This document shows positions 1 through 9,680 of a DNA stretch of 64,000 nucleotides, piece by piece; the stretch's first letter is position 1, and each line of letters opens with the position of its first letter. Both the position numbers and the translations under genes were made by a program. This DNA is from Methanoculleus oceani (GTDB lineage Archaea > Halobacteriota > Methanomicrobia > Methanomicrobiales > Methanoculleaceae). The notes under the pieces are model-generated. The model did not search any database, was not told the DNA's origin, and saw only the letters and a list, made by a program, of their open reading frames with translations. Location of the stretch: the NCBI RefSeq assembly GCF_023702065.1, contig NZ_QFDM01000002.1, forward strand, positions 248,001-312,000, in the 5' to 3' direction.

Positions 1-930
1 CGGGGGGAAGAGGTTGCCGTCGCCGTCATCTGCGGCAACCACATGAACCTGCTCGAGGGGGATCGACGGGTGGCGTCCGGTCTCGATGCGATCCTCTCCG
101 CGACGGGCTCTACATCCTGCATCGTGGTGACGGACGGCGCGGAGGACGAGTACGTCCTGCCGATCATCCAGTCCCGGGTGCCGGTCAGCAGCGTGCGGAG
201 GGTCGTGGTCAACCAGATGCCGAACCTCGAGGGAACGTACTACATCTTAAGACGCCTTCTCGACGATCCGAAGGTCTCGAAGATCGTGCTCGTACCGCTC
301 GGTCTCGCCATGCTCCTCTATGCGGTGGGATACCTGCTGGGATACCCGGAGGGCGCAACCATCGTCGTCGTCGGTGTCGTCGGCACCTATCTGCTCTTCA
401 AGGGCGTCGGGATCGACGAGGTCTTCGGGTACCTGATCAACTCGCTACGGGCGTCGCTGCACGGCGGCAGGTTCACGTTCGTCTCCTACATCGCCGCAAT
501 ACTGCTGGGTATCGTCGGGGTCATCCTCGGGCTCATAAGCCTCCTCGAATACTATTCCTCGTTCGGCATCTTCTTCCAGATACTCGCGTTCATCTACGGT
601 GCCATCGCCTGGTTCACTGCCGCCGGCCTGGTTGCATCGGTAGGAAAGATCATCGATGTCTTCTTAAACGAGCGGGAGACGATCCAGCGGGTGGTCGCCC
701 TGCCGTTCTTCGTGCTGGCGATAGGAGCCATCGCGTACGGTGCAAGCATCTACATCCTCTCGATCAGCGACGTCGCCGGGTTCCCCATAACGAGTGCAGA
801 CGGCGTGAAGTACATCATCTTCGCCACAATCGGGGGCCTCATCTGCGCCTTCTTCGGCGTCTACCTCCAGTCGTTCCTCGGCCGGTGGGTGGACGAGCGT
901 GAGCCGGTCCCGCTGAAGAGAGAGGCGTGA
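1..930 (+). CDS. DUF373 family membrane protein (5' end outside window)
   Basis: The frame is open from base 1 and the codons before the ATG at 43 read as protein (GEEVAVAVICGN), so the gene starts upstream of the window and that ATG is internal. The first 80 or so residues are soluble and contain the acidic stretch VVTDGAEDEYVLP. The rest is strongly hydrophobic with about five or six likely membrane segments (for example VLVPLGLAMLLYAVGYLLG). This layout matches the archaeal DUF373 family, integral membrane proteins of unknown function. It ends 13 bases before the convergent glycosyltransferase gene. Confidence 0.8.
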   Translation, partial: RGEEVAVAVICGNHMNLLEGDRRVASGLDAILSATGSTSCIVVTDGAEDEYVLPIIQSRVPVSSVRRVVVNQMPNLEGTYYILRRLLDDPKVSKIVLVPLGLAMLLYAVGYLLGYPEGATIVVVGVVGTYLLFKGVGIDEVFGYLINSLRASLHGGRFTFVSYIAAILLGIVGVILGLISLLEYYSSFGIFFQILAFIYGAIAWFTAAGLVASVGKIIDVFLNERETIQRVVALPFFVLAIGAIAYGASIYILSISDVAGFPITSADGVKYIIFATIGGLICAFFGVYLQSFLGRWVDEREPVPLKREA

Positions 931-943
931 GCACAGGCAGCCC

Positions 944-1636
<693 letters not shown>

Positions 1637-1671
1637 GGTGAAAAGCCCCCCTCCATCGTATCTCCGTCACC

Positions 1672-1680
1672 CACTTATAT
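1672..1680 (+). promoter_or_regulatory. TATA box for the radical SAM operon
   Basis: ACTTATATG lies about 26 bases before the GTG at 1702. This is the spacing expected if transcription starts at or next to the start codon, so the mRNA is probably leaderless. No Shine-Dalgarno sequence is visible before the GTG. Confidence 0.5.
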
Positions 1681-1701
1681 GATGATGCTCATGGTAGGGG
1701 T

Positions 1702-2805
1702 GTGTTCGGCGAGGCTGCTGCCAGGGACGCGGGAGAATGGGATCTCGATACGCTCGATACGGCCATCACCCGGGGCTGCCTTCATCCCGCTACGGGAGAG
1801 GCGGTGCGGTACTTCGAGGAAGAGCGGGTCTATTCCCTGCAGATCGAGTCGACCCTCGCCTGCCCGCAGGGATGCCGCTACTGTTACGCTCCGGCCGATG
1901 CCGCCACGGTCAGAGAGCTCGCTCCCGGCGATATCGCTGCCGTCCTCGCCTCGGCGGCGGCGATGGACATCAAAGCCGTCGACTGGCTGGGTGGCGACCC
2001 GCTGGTCCGCGAGGACTGGTACGATCTCGCACTCCACGCCCGGGACCTCGGTTTTGTCAACAACATCTGGTCGAGCGGCATCCCGTTCGCCGACCGGAAA
2101 GTCGCGGAGCAGGCCGTCGCCGTGACAGAAGGGGGTTTCATCTCCGTGCACCTGGACACCCTCGACCCGGTCGTCTATGCCCGGCTTCACGACGGGGATG
2201 CAGGGGAAAAGATCCGGGCTATCCGTCACGGCATCGAGAACCTCCTCGCCTGCGGCAAACCCGCGGGCGAGCTCGTCAACTGCATCACGTTCACGCGGCC
2301 GCTTGCCGGGGGCGACCTCGCGAGGACGATGCGGTATTTCTGCAAGGATGTCGGGATGACGATCTGCCTGACGCAGATCTGCATGGTCGGCAGGGCATGC
2401 CGCCACCCGGAATGGGTGCCGACGCCCGGGGAGATCCGGGATGCCTGCCGGGAACGGGACGCGATCTGTTATCCGGGTTCGTCGCAGTCGTTTTGGACGA
2501 TGGACGTCAACAAATTCTACTGCGGCACCGTGGTCTGCGTGACGGTGGACGGCAACGTTACGCCCTGTTCGGTCATCCGGAAGGGATTTGGAAACATCCG
2601 GGATCGGCCGCTGCATACGATCATAAACGATCACAGGCGCGAGCTGCTCTTTTCCGGGATGCGGCAGCCGGGTCCGAACGCTTCCTCCTGCGCCCGGTGC
2701 GAGCAGAGCGCCGTCTGCTGGGGATGCCGGGCGATGGCGTACTACGAGACCGGAGACCTCTGTGGGTCCGACCCGAAATGCTGGCGGGCAGCGTCCGGGA
2801 GGTGA
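1702..2805 (+). CDS. Radical SAM protein with SPASM-type C-terminus
   Basis: The 367-residue protein carries the radical SAM signature CPQGCRYCYA (C-x3-C-x2-C) near residue 53, which ligates the SAM-cleaving 4Fe-4S cluster. WLGGDPLVRED follows in the place of the usual GGEP motif. The C-terminal third is cysteine-rich (FYCGTVVCVTVDGNVTPCS, then CARCEQSAVCWGCRA), as in SPASM domains that bind auxiliary clusters. The start is a GTG, chosen from the TATA box 26 bases upstream. The methyltransferase begins 2 bases after the stop, so they are co-transcribed. It does not look like ArsS (TIGR04167), so its reaction in this cluster is unknown. Confidence 0.85.
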   Translation: MFGEAAARDAGEWDLDTLDTAITRGCLHPATGEAVRYFEEERVYSLQIESTLACPQGCRYCYAPADAATVRELAPGDIAAVLASAAAMDIKAVDWLGGDPLVREDWYDLALHARDLGFVNNIWSSGIPFADRKVAEQAVAVTEGGFISVHLDTLDPVVYARLHDGDAGEKIRAIRHGIENLLACGKPAGELVNCITFTRPLAGGDLARTMRYFCKDVGMTICLTQICMVGRACRHPEWVPTPGEIRDACRERDAICYPGSSQSFWTMDVNKFYCGTVVCVTVDGNVTPCSVIRKGFGNIRDRPLHTIINDHRRELLFSGMRQPGPNASSCARCEQSAVCWGCRAMAYYETGDLCGSDPKCWRAASGR

Positions 2806-2807
2806 AG

Positions 2808-3593
2808 ATGCTCGATATCAACATCGGCGACGTCACGGCCGCCTACGAGGGGGCCGTCGGCATCATCTGGGAGATGCTGATGGGCGAGCAGATCCATGTC
2901 GGCGGCAAAGAGGAGACCGATACTCTCGCGGAGATAGCGGGCGTGAACCCGGGCACGCGGGTGCTGGACGTACTCTGTGGCCTCGGGGGGCCTGCCCGGC
3001 ACCTGGCACGCACCTGCGGCGCGACGGTGGTCGGCCTCGATGCAACGGGGCGGATGGTGAGCGAGGCGGTTGCACGCACCGCGGACGAAAGTCTCGGCGA
3101 TCGCGTCGCCTTCCGGCTCGGAAATGCCCTCAATATGCCCTTTAAGTCGGGGACCTTCGATATCGTCTGGGGGCAGGACTCCTGGTGCTATGTGACCGAC
3201 AAGGACCGGCTGATACGCGAGTGCCGCCGCGTGGCGGTACCCGGCGGCACGATCGCCTTCACCGACTGGATACAGACCGGACCCATGAGCGATGAAGAGT
3301 TGCACGACCTCAATGCCTTCATGCTCTTCCCGTACATGGAGACCCTTGACGGGTACGAGAACCTGCTCCGGCGGCACGGGTTTGCCGTGAGGGAGTGCGA
3401 GGACCTCAGCGAGGATTTCGCGTCGCAGATGCACCGCTACCGGGATGCCCTCACCGGAGACCTGAAGGATCGGATCGTCGAACTCTTCGGGACAGAAATC
3501 TTTCTGGATATGGAGCGCGGCATCGGCCTCTGGGCGAGAGCCGCCGACGAGGGGAAGGTCGGAAGGGGCCGGTTCATAGGCAGGAAACAGTGA
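2808..3593 (+). CDS. Class I SAM-dependent methyltransferase
   Basis: A 261-residue Rossmann methyltransferase. Motif I is VLDVLCGLGGPARHLA near residue 50, the acidic end of strand 2 is VVGLDAT, and FDIVWGQDSWCYV supplies motif IV. The region before motif I (GEQIHVGG) resembles sarcosine/dimethylglycine-type methyltransferases. The ATG at 2808 follows GGTGA and the preceding stop by 2 bases; the longer open frame upstream is a shadow of the radical SAM gene. Its stop overlaps the next ATG (TGATG). Being between a radical SAM gene and arsenosugar-type glycosyltransferases suggests it methylates the cluster's substrate; arsenic as acceptor is only inference. Confidence 0.8.
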   Translation: MLDINIGDVTAAYEGAVGIIWEMLMGEQIHVGGKEETDTLAEIAGVNPGTRVLDVLCGLGGPARHLARTCGATVVGLDATGRMVSEAVARTADESLGDRVAFRLGNALNMPFKSGTFDIVWGQDSWCYVTDKDRLIRECRRVAVPGGTIAFTDWIQTGPMSDEELHDLNAFMLFPYMETLDGYENLLRRHGFAVRECEDLSEDFASQMHRYRDALTGDLKDRIVELFGTEIFLDMERGIGLWARAADEGKVGRGRFIGRKQ

Positions 3594-4306
3594 TGCGGGC
3601 GGCTGCCGTTATGGCCCGGATGCCGGTTCCCGGGCAGGTGAAGACGCGGCTCGTCCCGCCGCTCACGCCTCTTGCGGCGGCACGGCTGTACACCGGGTTT
3701 CTGCGGGACACGGTCGACCGGCTCGCCCGCATCAACGGCATCCGTCCGTTCGTGGCCTACACCCCTCCTGCTGCGGACGGCTTTTTTTCCGGGATCGTTC
3801 CCCCGGGTTTCTCCACCCTCCCCCAGGCCAGCGGAGACCTGGGCGAACGCCTGGCCGCCGTTTCAGGAGCACTCTTCTCCCGGGGGGCAACGGCGGTCGT
3901 GCTCTGCGACAGCGACAGCCCGACCCTTCCCGGCCGGTGTATAAGGGAAGCGTTCCGGAGACTCGATGAGAGCGATCTCGTCATCGGGCCGTGCGACGAC
4001 GGCGGGTACTACCTGATCGGGATACGGAGATGCACCCCCCGCCTCTTCTCCGATATCCCCTGGAGTTCGCCGTACGTGACACAGCGGACGGTCGAAGCCG
4101 CCGAACGCCTGGACCTCTCGGTCTTCCTGCTCGAACCCTGGTACGACGTCGACACGGCGGCCGACCTGGACCGCCTCTGCCGTGAGGTTGCAGGATCACC
4201 GGAAGACGATACCTTCGCCCGCCACACCCGCCGTGCCCTGGCGGAGCTCGGGCTGCTGACGCAGGCACGAGCTGGCGGCAACGCTCCTCAGGACACCTGC
4301 AGGTAG
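3593..4306 (+). CDS. TIGR04282-type glycosyltransferase (DUF2064)
   Basis: The N-terminus RAAAVMARMPVPGQVKTRL is the TIGR04282/DUF2064 signature, a GT-A fold related to nucleotidyltransferases. LCDSDSPTLP holds the DxD-like metal site, followed by GPCDDGGYYLIG and the C-terminal WYDVDTAADL. At 237 residues it has normal family length. The ATG at 3593 overlaps the methyltransferase stop, so translation is likely coupled. TIGR04282 and TIGR04283 proteins occur together next to arsenosugar genes, and both are present here. Confidence 0.85.
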   Translation: MRAAAVMARMPVPGQVKTRLVPPLTPLAAARLYTGFLRDTVDRLARINGIRPFVAYTPPAADGFFSGIVPPGFSTLPQASGDLGERLAAVSGALFSRGATAVVLCDSDSPTLPGRCIREAFRRLDESDLVIGPCDDGGYYLIGIRRCTPRLFSDIPWSSPYVTQRTVEAAERLDLSVFLLEPWYDVDTAADLDRLCREVAGSPEDDTFARHTRRALAELGLLTQARAGGNAPQDTCR

Positions 4307-4324
4307 CGGCGAACTATCCGGCCG

Positions 4325-4768
4325 TTATGCAAAATAGCCGAGTCCGTCAGGGAATTCACTGACATTCTCGTAATGTTTGACGTCCTGCGGGCTGATGACG
4401 GTGAGCGAGGGCACGACCACGCCGAACCTGTGCGCGGGGAACCAGTACGAGCCCTGCCCGTAATCGTCCGATGCGTTGTTCACGTGCACCTCGATGCGAT
4501 CGAGGTCGAGGTGCTGAACGCTGGTGTCGTTGAAGTTCAGGATATCGAGTGCCTTCTGTTTCAGGTCGGATTTCCCCAGGAGGAGAACGAGAAATCCAAT
4601 GCCGTCGTCTATCGTATAGTTCATGGTGACGACGGCATCGGATTTCTCCAGCCGGACGGTGACGTCTTTGACCGTGATGTAACCGTACCGCTCCTCACCC
4701 GCCGCCAGTGCGGGAAGAACGAGAGCAGATACCAGCATCAGCACCAGGCCGACCGTCACCCACTTCAT
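4325..4768 (-). CDS. Secreted or membrane-anchored protein of unknown function
   Basis: A 147-residue protein with a clear signal peptide (MKWVTVGLVLMLVSALVLPALA). The mature part contains YGYITVKDVTVRLEKSDAVVTMNY and looks like an extracytoplasmic beta-rich domain. No catalytic motif or known domain is recognised. It stands alone, 19 bases from the end of the convergent glycosyltransferase gene, with an A/T-rich promoter-like stretch (CACTATAAAC) just upstream of the start. Confidence 0.65.
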   Translation of the reverse strand: MKWVTVGLVLMLVSALVLPALAAGEERYGYITVKDVTVRLEKSDAVVTMNYTIDDGIGFLVLLLGKSDLKQKALDILNFNDTSVQHLDLDRIEVHVNNASDDYGQGSYWFPAHRFGVVVPSLTVISPQDVKHYENVSEFPDGLGYFA

Positions 4769-5007
4769 TATAGAGTGTTTATAGTGTGCATCATAAAGCC
4801 TTTATGGTCGATCGGCGGGTAGAACGACTGTACAGCGGACTATCGGCCGGATGCTCCCGTAAGACCCGGTTTTTCGATGTTCCGGCGATCTGCAATGCAA
4901 CCTGCATGAGCACCGGTACAACGAAGGCTCCCCGAACAGGACGGTTGCGTCATGCTCCCCGCCCGCTGCGCTCCTCAGCGGAATGTCAAAAAAAGTGCTT
5001 CGGGATC

Positions 5008-5283
5008 TCACTTCGCATGAGTAAGGACGATCTCGATGCTTGACACGTTGGTCTTCCCCGTATCCGTGTCGATCATCTCGGTCGACGTGAAGATCTCTTT
5101 CTTGTTCACGTTCGCCAGGAACCGGTTGAGCGCGATCTCCGCCGTATCGACTGCACGCGAAATGGCCTTCCCCCGGGCTTTAATCGCAACTTCCTCTGCT
5201 CCGTTGTTGAACTGGGTGACCACCGCGAGTACGTAATTCATGACCGGTTTGTTTCCGACGAATACTGTGTTGTCCTTTATCAT
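5008..5283 (-). CDS. albA: DNA/RNA-binding chromatin protein Alba
   Basis: The 91-residue sequence begins with the Alba core ([19 protein letters not shown]), followed by [18 protein letters not shown], where the basic residues of the nucleic-acid-binding face lie, and ends with SSIEIVLTH. Alba dimers coat DNA and bind RNA in archaea; acetylation of a lysine near residue 16 in the crenarchaeal protein modulates binding. A purine-rich GAGGTG lies before the ATG. It is 13 bases downstream of asd and may be the last gene of that transcript. Confidence 0.9.
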   Translation of the reverse strand: MIKDNTVFVGNKPVMNYVLAVVTQFNNGAEEVAIKARGKAISRAVDTAEIALNRFLANVNKKEIFTSTEMIDTDTGKTNVSSIEIVLTHAK

Positions 5284-5296
5284 TAGCCCACCTCGT

Positions 5297-6313
5297 CTAA
5301 AGGTACTTCCTCGAGTATATCAGTTCTGCGTTGAGGACGGATGCGCCTGCAGCCCCACGGATGGTGTTGTGGCCGAGCGCAACGAACCGTAATCCTTCCC
5401 GGATTCTCCCGACGGAGACCGTCATACCCCGCCCCCGGTTACGGTCGAGCCGTGGCTGCGGACGGTCGGACTGCTCGAGGAGCTCAACTGCCTTTGCCGG
5501 CTGTAAAGGTAGATTGCTGAAGGGGGACTTAAATGTTGCGTAAGCTTTTTTCACTTCGGCAACCGATTCTTTCACGTCGATCCAGACCGCAATGGTGTGT
5601 CCGTCGATGACGGGGACCCTGTTGCAGCTTGCGCTCACGCTGAACGGGGCCGGGATCACCTCGGAGCCGTTGAACGTCCCCATGATCTTCAACGTCTCGG
5701 TCTCGATCTTCTCCTCCTCAGAGCCGATGTAAGGGATGACGTTGTCATAGATGTCCATGGCGGAGACGCCGGCAAATCCGCCTCCCGAGATTGCCTGCAT
5801 GGTCGCCGCACGCACGTCGTGGAACTCGAACGACCGCAGGGGTGCAAGGGCCAGCGTAAGGACGATCGTCGAGCAGTTCGGGTTGGTCACGATGAACCCC
5901 CCGCTTCCGCGGTCCCGCTGGACGTCGATCAGGCCCAGGTGATCCGGATTGACCTCCGGGATCACCAGCGGGACGTCGGGGTCCATGCGGTGCGACCGGG
6001 CGTTGCTGCAGACGGCGATGCCCGCACCGGCGATCTCCGTCTCAAGGGACGTCGCCACTTCGGCGGGCAGCGCCGAGAAGACGAGGTCGCAGTCCTTCAG
6101 GCTCTCGACGGTTGTGGGAGTGACGACGATATCGCTGACGTTGTCCGGGTACGGCGCATCAAGACGCCAGTTGACCACCTTACCATACGGTTTTCCTGCA
6201 CTCCGTTCTGAAGCGGTGAGTGTCTGGAGATTAAACCAGGGATGATCCGCTAATAGCTGAACGAAGCGCTGTCCCACCGCTCCTGTGGCACCAAGCACTC
6301 CTACATTTATCAT
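5297..6313 (-). CDS. asd: Aspartate-semialdehyde dehydrogenase
   Basis: Reduces aspartyl phosphate to aspartate semialdehyde with NADPH, the branch-point step to lysine, threonine and methionine. The start at 6313 gives the family N-terminus [17 protein letters not shown] (NADP-binding GxxGxxG). The catalytic cysteine is in [15 protein letters not shown], and [10 protein letters not shown] and the C-terminal [16 protein letters not shown] are typical of the archaeal/fungal-type enzyme. At 338 residues it is full length. The open frame extends upstream, but a TATA-like CTTTTAATACC about 26 bases before this ATG argues for a nearly leaderless message starting here. Confidence 0.92.
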   Translation of the reverse strand: MINVGVLGATGAVGQRFVQLLADHPWFNLQTLTASERSAGKPYGKVVNWRLDAPYPDNVSDIVVTPTTVESLKDCDLVFSALPAEVATSLETEIAGAGIAVCSNARSHRMDPDVPLVIPEVNPDHLGLIDVQRDRGSGGFIVTNPNCSTIVLTLALAPLRSFEFHDVRAATMQAISGGGFAGVSAMDIYDNVIPYIGSEEEKIETETLKIMGTFNGSEVIPAPFSVSASCNRVPVIDGHTIAVWIDVKESVAEVKKAYATFKSPFSNLPLQPAKAVELLEQSDRPQPRLDRNRGRGMTVSVGRIREGLRFVALGHNTIRGAAGASVLNAELIYSRKYL

Positions 6314-6360
6314 AGACAAAAATATCTGTAGTGTAGGTGGTATTAAAAGAGTATGTTTCT

Positions 6361-6534
6361 TTATTCCATCGATATTGCCTCGGACGGGCACTCGTCGACG
6401 CAGGTCTCGCAATCAACGCAGAGATCGACGTCGACTTTTGCTTTGCCGTCTTCCATGCTGATGGCTGAAGCCGGGCAGACATCCACGCAGGTCTCACAGG
6501 CGGTACACTTCTCAATATCAACAACTGCTGGCAC
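6361..6534 (-). CDS. Small 2[4Fe-4S] ferredoxin
   Basis: A 57-residue ferredoxin between asd and dapB. It contains two classic cluster motifs, CTACETCVDVCP and CVDCETCVDECP (C-x2-C-x2-C-x3-CP), which bind two 4Fe-4S clusters for low-potential electron transfer. It starts with GTG, preceded by GGAGG at a suitable distance. Because the other strand also has an open frame here, the gene is easily missed. Similar ferredoxins lie in dap clusters of other methanogens; whether it serves lysine synthesis is unknown. Confidence 0.9.
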   Translation of the reverse strand: MPAVVDIEKCTACETCVDVCPASAISMEDGKAKVDVDLCVDCETCVDECPSEAISME

Positions 6535-6614
6535 TTTTGTTCCTCCGAACGTACATAGTTTATGAGTGTATCAAAATTAAATTTCGCTTCCTCCGGATGG
6601 ATCGGAAGCGTCTT

Positions 6615-7373
6615 TCATAGCCCGAGGACTTCCTGCATGGTATAGATGCGCGGTTCCCTGCCGGAGACCCACCGTGCGGCCCGGACGGCGCCCTGCGCGA
6701 AGACCGCCCGGTCGTAGGCGCGGTGGGAGATCTCGATGCACTCGAAGTTCCCCGCGAAGAGGACGGAGTGATCGCCGACGATATCGCCGCCGCGGATGGC
6801 GTGAACGCCTATCTCGCCTTTCCGTTCCGTCTCACCGACGCGGCCGTAAACCTTCTCGCGGCCCCCGAGTTCCTGGTCGAGGATCTCGAGGATGGTCTTT
6901 GCCGTGCCGCTCGGGGCGTCCTTCTTGTAGCGGTGGTGGGCTTCCGTGACCTCGATATCGTAGTCGCCGAGCTCGCGGGCCGCTTCCCGCACGAGTTTCC
7001 AGAAGATGTTGACACCGACCGAGAAGTTGCTCGATATCACCGCGGGGACATGCCCCTCGACGGCGCCCCGGATCGTTTCCCTCTGCTCGGGGGAGAACCC
7101 GGTCGTCCCGACGACGAGCGCCACGTTGTTTCTGGCTGCCGCCCTGATGTTCTCGACCGCGGCGGCTGCAACGGTGAAGTCGATCAGGACGTCGGGCTTC
7201 TTTTCTTTCAGGAACGCATCGATCCTCGCCGCAGGGACGACCTCGGTCCCGAAGAGCGTTCCCTCCCGCACGTCGACGCCCCCGACCAGTTCCAGATCGG
7301 GAGCCTCGTCGACGATCCGGCCGATCATGGTGCCCATACGCCCCAGGGCCCCGGATACGACTACCTTAACCAT
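6615..7373 (-). CDS. dapB: 4-hydroxy-tetrahydrodipicolinate reductase
   Basis: Second committed step of the diaminopimelate/lysine pathway. The N-terminal NAD(P)-binding motif is VVVSGALGRMGTMI. The active-site signature EAHHRYKKDAPSGTA (catalytic His-His and Lys, substrate-binding SGT) is intact near residue 145, and GTTGFSPEQ and SSNFSVGVNIF are also present. At 252 residues it is full length. Its start lies inside the end of dapA (8-base overlap), so the two are co-transcribed and probably translationally coupled. Confidence 0.95.
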   Translation of the reverse strand: MVKVVVSGALGRMGTMIGRIVDEAPDLELVGGVDVREGTLFGTEVVPAARIDAFLKEKKPDVLIDFTVAAAAVENIRAAARNNVALVVGTTGFSPEQRETIRGAVEGHVPAVISSNFSVGVNIFWKLVREAARELGDYDIEVTEAHHRYKKDAPSGTAKTILEILDQELGGREKVYGRVGETERKGEIGVHAIRGGDIVGDHSVLFAGNFECIEISHRAYDRAVFAQGAVRAARWVSGREPRIYTMQEVLGL

Positions 7374-8241
7374 GGTTCACCAGCACCTTCCTCAGCTGTT
7401 CCGTCTTCGCTTCGTCCAGTTCGTCGAGCGGCAGCCGGACCGGTCCCGCGGCCATCCCGATGAGCCCCACCGCCTTCTTCACGGGGATGGGGTTCGTGTC
7501 GATAAACATCGCCCGCATGAGCGGAGCAAGCTCGAAGTGCAGGTCCCGTGCGCGGGCAAGGTCGCCGGCACGGAAGGCTTCGTACATCCGCACCATCCGG
7601 CCGGGATCGACGTTTGCCGCCACCGATATCACGCCCGCGCCTCCCAGGGCGAGGACGGGAAGGGTCATCGCATCGTCCCCGGAGAGCACGACGAAGTCCT
7701 CGTCCCGCGTCCCCTCGATGATACGGGAGATCTGGGTGATGTCACCGCTTGCCTCCTTGACGGCGACGATGTTCGGGTGCCGGGCCAGTTCGATCACCAG
7801 GTCGGGCTGGAGGTTCTGCCCCGTCCGGCCGGGGACGTTGTAGAGGACGATCGGGAGATCGAGATCGGCAAGCTTCGTGAAATGCTTGACGAGCCCGGAG
7901 CGGTTCGGCTTGTTGTAGTACGGGCTGATGATAAGCGCCCCGTCCGCACCCGCATCCTGTGCCGACCGGGTCAGGCGAACAGCCTCTTCGGTGTTGTTCG
8001 ATCCCGTCCCTGCGAGCACCGGCACCCGCCCGTTGACGACCTCGACGGTCCTGCCGATCACCTGATCGTGCTCCTCGAACGTGAGTGTCGCGGACTCACC
8101 GGTCGACCCGCAGGGCACGATACCGTGGATCCCGCGTTGGAGCAGTGATTCTATGTTGGACCGTAATCCTTCAATATCGAGACTCGCCCCGGAGTCCCGG
8201 TGAAAAGGGGTAATGATTGCCGGAAGGATTCCCTCAAACAT
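7366..8241 (-). CDS. dapA: 4-hydroxy-tetrahydrodipicolinate synthase
   Basis: Condenses aspartate semialdehyde with pyruvate. It is a 291-residue TIM-barrel aldolase starting FEGILPAIITPFHRD. The pyruvate-binding GSTGESATLT, the YNKPNRSGL loop, the tyrosine of LYNVPGRTGQN and the Schiff-base lysine of VAVKEASGDI are all present. It starts 10 bases after rps17e and overlaps dapB, placing it in the S17e-dapA-dapB-ferredoxin-asd series. Confidence 0.95.
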   Translation of the reverse strand: MFEGILPAIITPFHRDSGASLDIEGLRSNIESLLQRGIHGIVPCGSTGESATLTFEEHDQVIGRTVEVVNGRVPVLAGTGSNNTEEAVRLTRSAQDAGADGALIISPYYNKPNRSGLVKHFTKLADLDLPIVLYNVPGRTGQNLQPDLVIELARHPNIVAVKEASGDITQISRIIEGTRDEDFVVLSGDDAMTLPVLALGGAGVISVAANVDPGRMVRMYEAFRAGDLARARDLHFELAPLMRAMFIDTNPIPVKKAVGLIGMAAGPVRLPLDELDEAKTEQLRKVLVNHG

Positions 8242-8251
8242 ATAGTGAGGT

Positions 8252-8440
8252 TTACCGCTTCCTTGTATTTATCTTTCTTGAGATGTACCCGGCAACCCTG
8301 TTCCGGACACCCTTACTGTCGATCACGGCAACTTCGCTGACGGCATGCTTGTTTTCATCAAAGTCTCCGCTGAATCTGTCGCGATGCTTGACGAGGAGTT
8401 CTTCGCCGAGGTTCTTGATATATGATGGCTTTATTCCCAT
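8252..8440 (-). CDS. rps17e: 30S ribosomal protein S17e
   Basis: A 62-residue protein with the archaeal S17e pattern: GIKPSYIKNLGEELLVKH at the N-terminus and FDENKHAVSEVAVIDSKGVRNRVAGYI in the second half. Archaeal S17e is about 60-70 residues, so it is complete. It sits directly upstream of dapA (10 bases) and downstream of the ThiN-like gene (12 bases), inside one minus-strand run. Confidence 0.93.
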   Translation of the reverse strand: MGIKPSYIKNLGEELLVKHRDRFSGDFDENKHAVSEVAVIDSKGVRNRVAGYISRKINTRKR

Positions 8441-8452
8441 GTGGACCTTCCC

Positions 8453-9004
8453 TTACAATTGTGCATACGTAATGCGATTCGACAGTTTAAGAATATTTTG
8501 TGCGACCATGACCGGATCCTCCGCGAGAACCCGGATCATCGGCTCTTTCCCCACGGCCCCCCGGTCGTAGATGATGTCGGGCACGCCCTCCCTGCAGCAG
8601 GAGGCGACGCCCCAGTCCATCGTCTGCACCCCCGGCGGTTCTCTTGCCCGGTCGAACGAGCAGACCTCGAAGAGGAGGTTCTCGAGCTCCGGAAGGATCG
8701 CTTCCGAAAAGCGGATGTTCGCCGCGCTCCGGATCTGCGGGTCGAAGTGCATGGCGGTGAGGACGATCCGGGCTACGTGGTCGCTTGCCCCAAATGCGAT
8801 CTCCCCGACGGGGTGGACCTTCTTGCCGAGCCCGACGATCCGGCCGAGGACTCCCGCAACGTCGTCCCTGCTTCGCGCGTCGGGCAGGGCGTAGACGACG
8901 TTCATCCCGACCTCCGGGATGAGCCTCTCGTCCATCCGCTCGACGAGCAGCGTTACGGCCTCTTCCAGGCGGCCGATCACCTTCCCGCGGTCTTCCGATG
9001 TCAT
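8453..9004 (-). CDS. Stand-alone ThiN-domain protein (thiamine-phosphate synthase family)
   Basis: The C-terminal half has the ThiN hallmark TMDWGVASCCREGVPDIIYD followed by RGAVGKEPMIRVLAEDP. ThiN domains make thiamine phosphate when fused to ThiD, or sense thiamine phosphate when fused to a DNA-binding domain. Here no ThiD or helix-turn-helix domain is attached, so either role is open. I start it at the ATG at 9004, preceded by GAGGG, giving 183 residues. The longer open frame runs back into the HD gene in another frame and is not real. Confidence 0.75.
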   Translation of the reverse strand: MTSEDRGKVIGRLEEAVTLLVERMDERLIPEVGMNVVYALPDARSRDDVAGVLGRIVGLGKKVHPVGEIAFGASDHVARIVLTAMHFDPQIRSAANIRFSEAILPELENLLFEVCSFDRAREPPGVQTMDWGVASCCREGVPDIIYDRGAVGKEPMIRVLAEDPVMVAQNILKLSNRITYAQL

Positions 9005-9042
9005 GTTGTATCCCTCGCCCCGGGTGCCATATATGTGTTTGC

Positions 9043-9591
9043 TCAGGCAAGGCCAATATCGCCGCGGACTTCCGTGAGTCCCTCGATCGCGAGACGGTAG
9101 AACGTCTCGAGATCCATGAGGGGCTCGATCATCCGGATCCTCTCGCGTTCGCAGCCGGCGGCAAACGACTTTTCCTTGAACTTCTTCTTCACCGTCCGCG
9201 GCGTGACCTCGCCGATCGCCCCGCCCTTCACCAGGGCGCAGGCGATGATCAGGCCTGATACGCTGTCTGCCGCCTGGAGCGCAACCTCGACCGGGCGCTC
9301 GTAGCCGGACGTGAGCAGGTGGTTGTGGCGCCTGACGATATCCGCAATCTCCTCTGAGACACCGTTCTCGATGAGGATCCGGCAGCCCTCGACGCCGTGC
9401 CGCTCCATATCCCCTCCGACGAGGTCGTAGTCGATGTCGTGCAGAAGGCCGATGACCTCCCACGTTCCTGCATCCTCGTCGAGGTGTTCCGCGACCTTCT
9501 TCATGATGGCCGCCGTGGCGTGGCTGTGTATGATATGGGACGGCGACGTCACGTAGCGCCGGAGCAGGGCCAGTGCCTCGTCTCTCTCCAT
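9043..9591 (-). CDS. HD (HDIG) domain phosphohydrolase-like protein
   Basis: A 182-residue protein with the HD-superfamily metal ligands: the first His in IIHSHATAAIM, HD in GLLHDIDYDL, and later histidines in DMERHGVEGC and VRRHNHLL. The D in AADSVSGLI completes the set. Such archaeal HDIG proteins are presumed phosphohydrolases; the substrate is unknown. It is the first gene of the minus-strand run leading to dapA and asd, 38 bases before the ThiN gene. Confidence 0.8.
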   Translation of the reverse strand: MERDEALALLRRYVTSPSHIIHSHATAAIMKKVAEHLDEDAGTWEVIGLLHDIDYDLVGGDMERHGVEGCRILIENGVSEEIADIVRRHNHLLTSGYERPVEVALQAADSVSGLIIACALVKGGAIGEVTPRTVKKKFKEKSFAAGCERERIRMIEPLMDLETFYRLAIEGLTEVRGDIGLA

Positions 9592-9680
9592 GCGGGAGGG
9601 GTTGTCAACCGCCCCTGATAAGCATGTGGGTCTCCCGCTCTATGGATAGAGATATACCTGCACCTATCCCACTTCTGTAC

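Noticed and set aside
1737-2807. The upstream half of a 618-codon plus-strand frame ending at 3593
   Set aside because: Before 2808 it lies out of frame within the radical SAM gene and is Arg/Gly-rich; only the part from the ATG at 2808 is protein-like.
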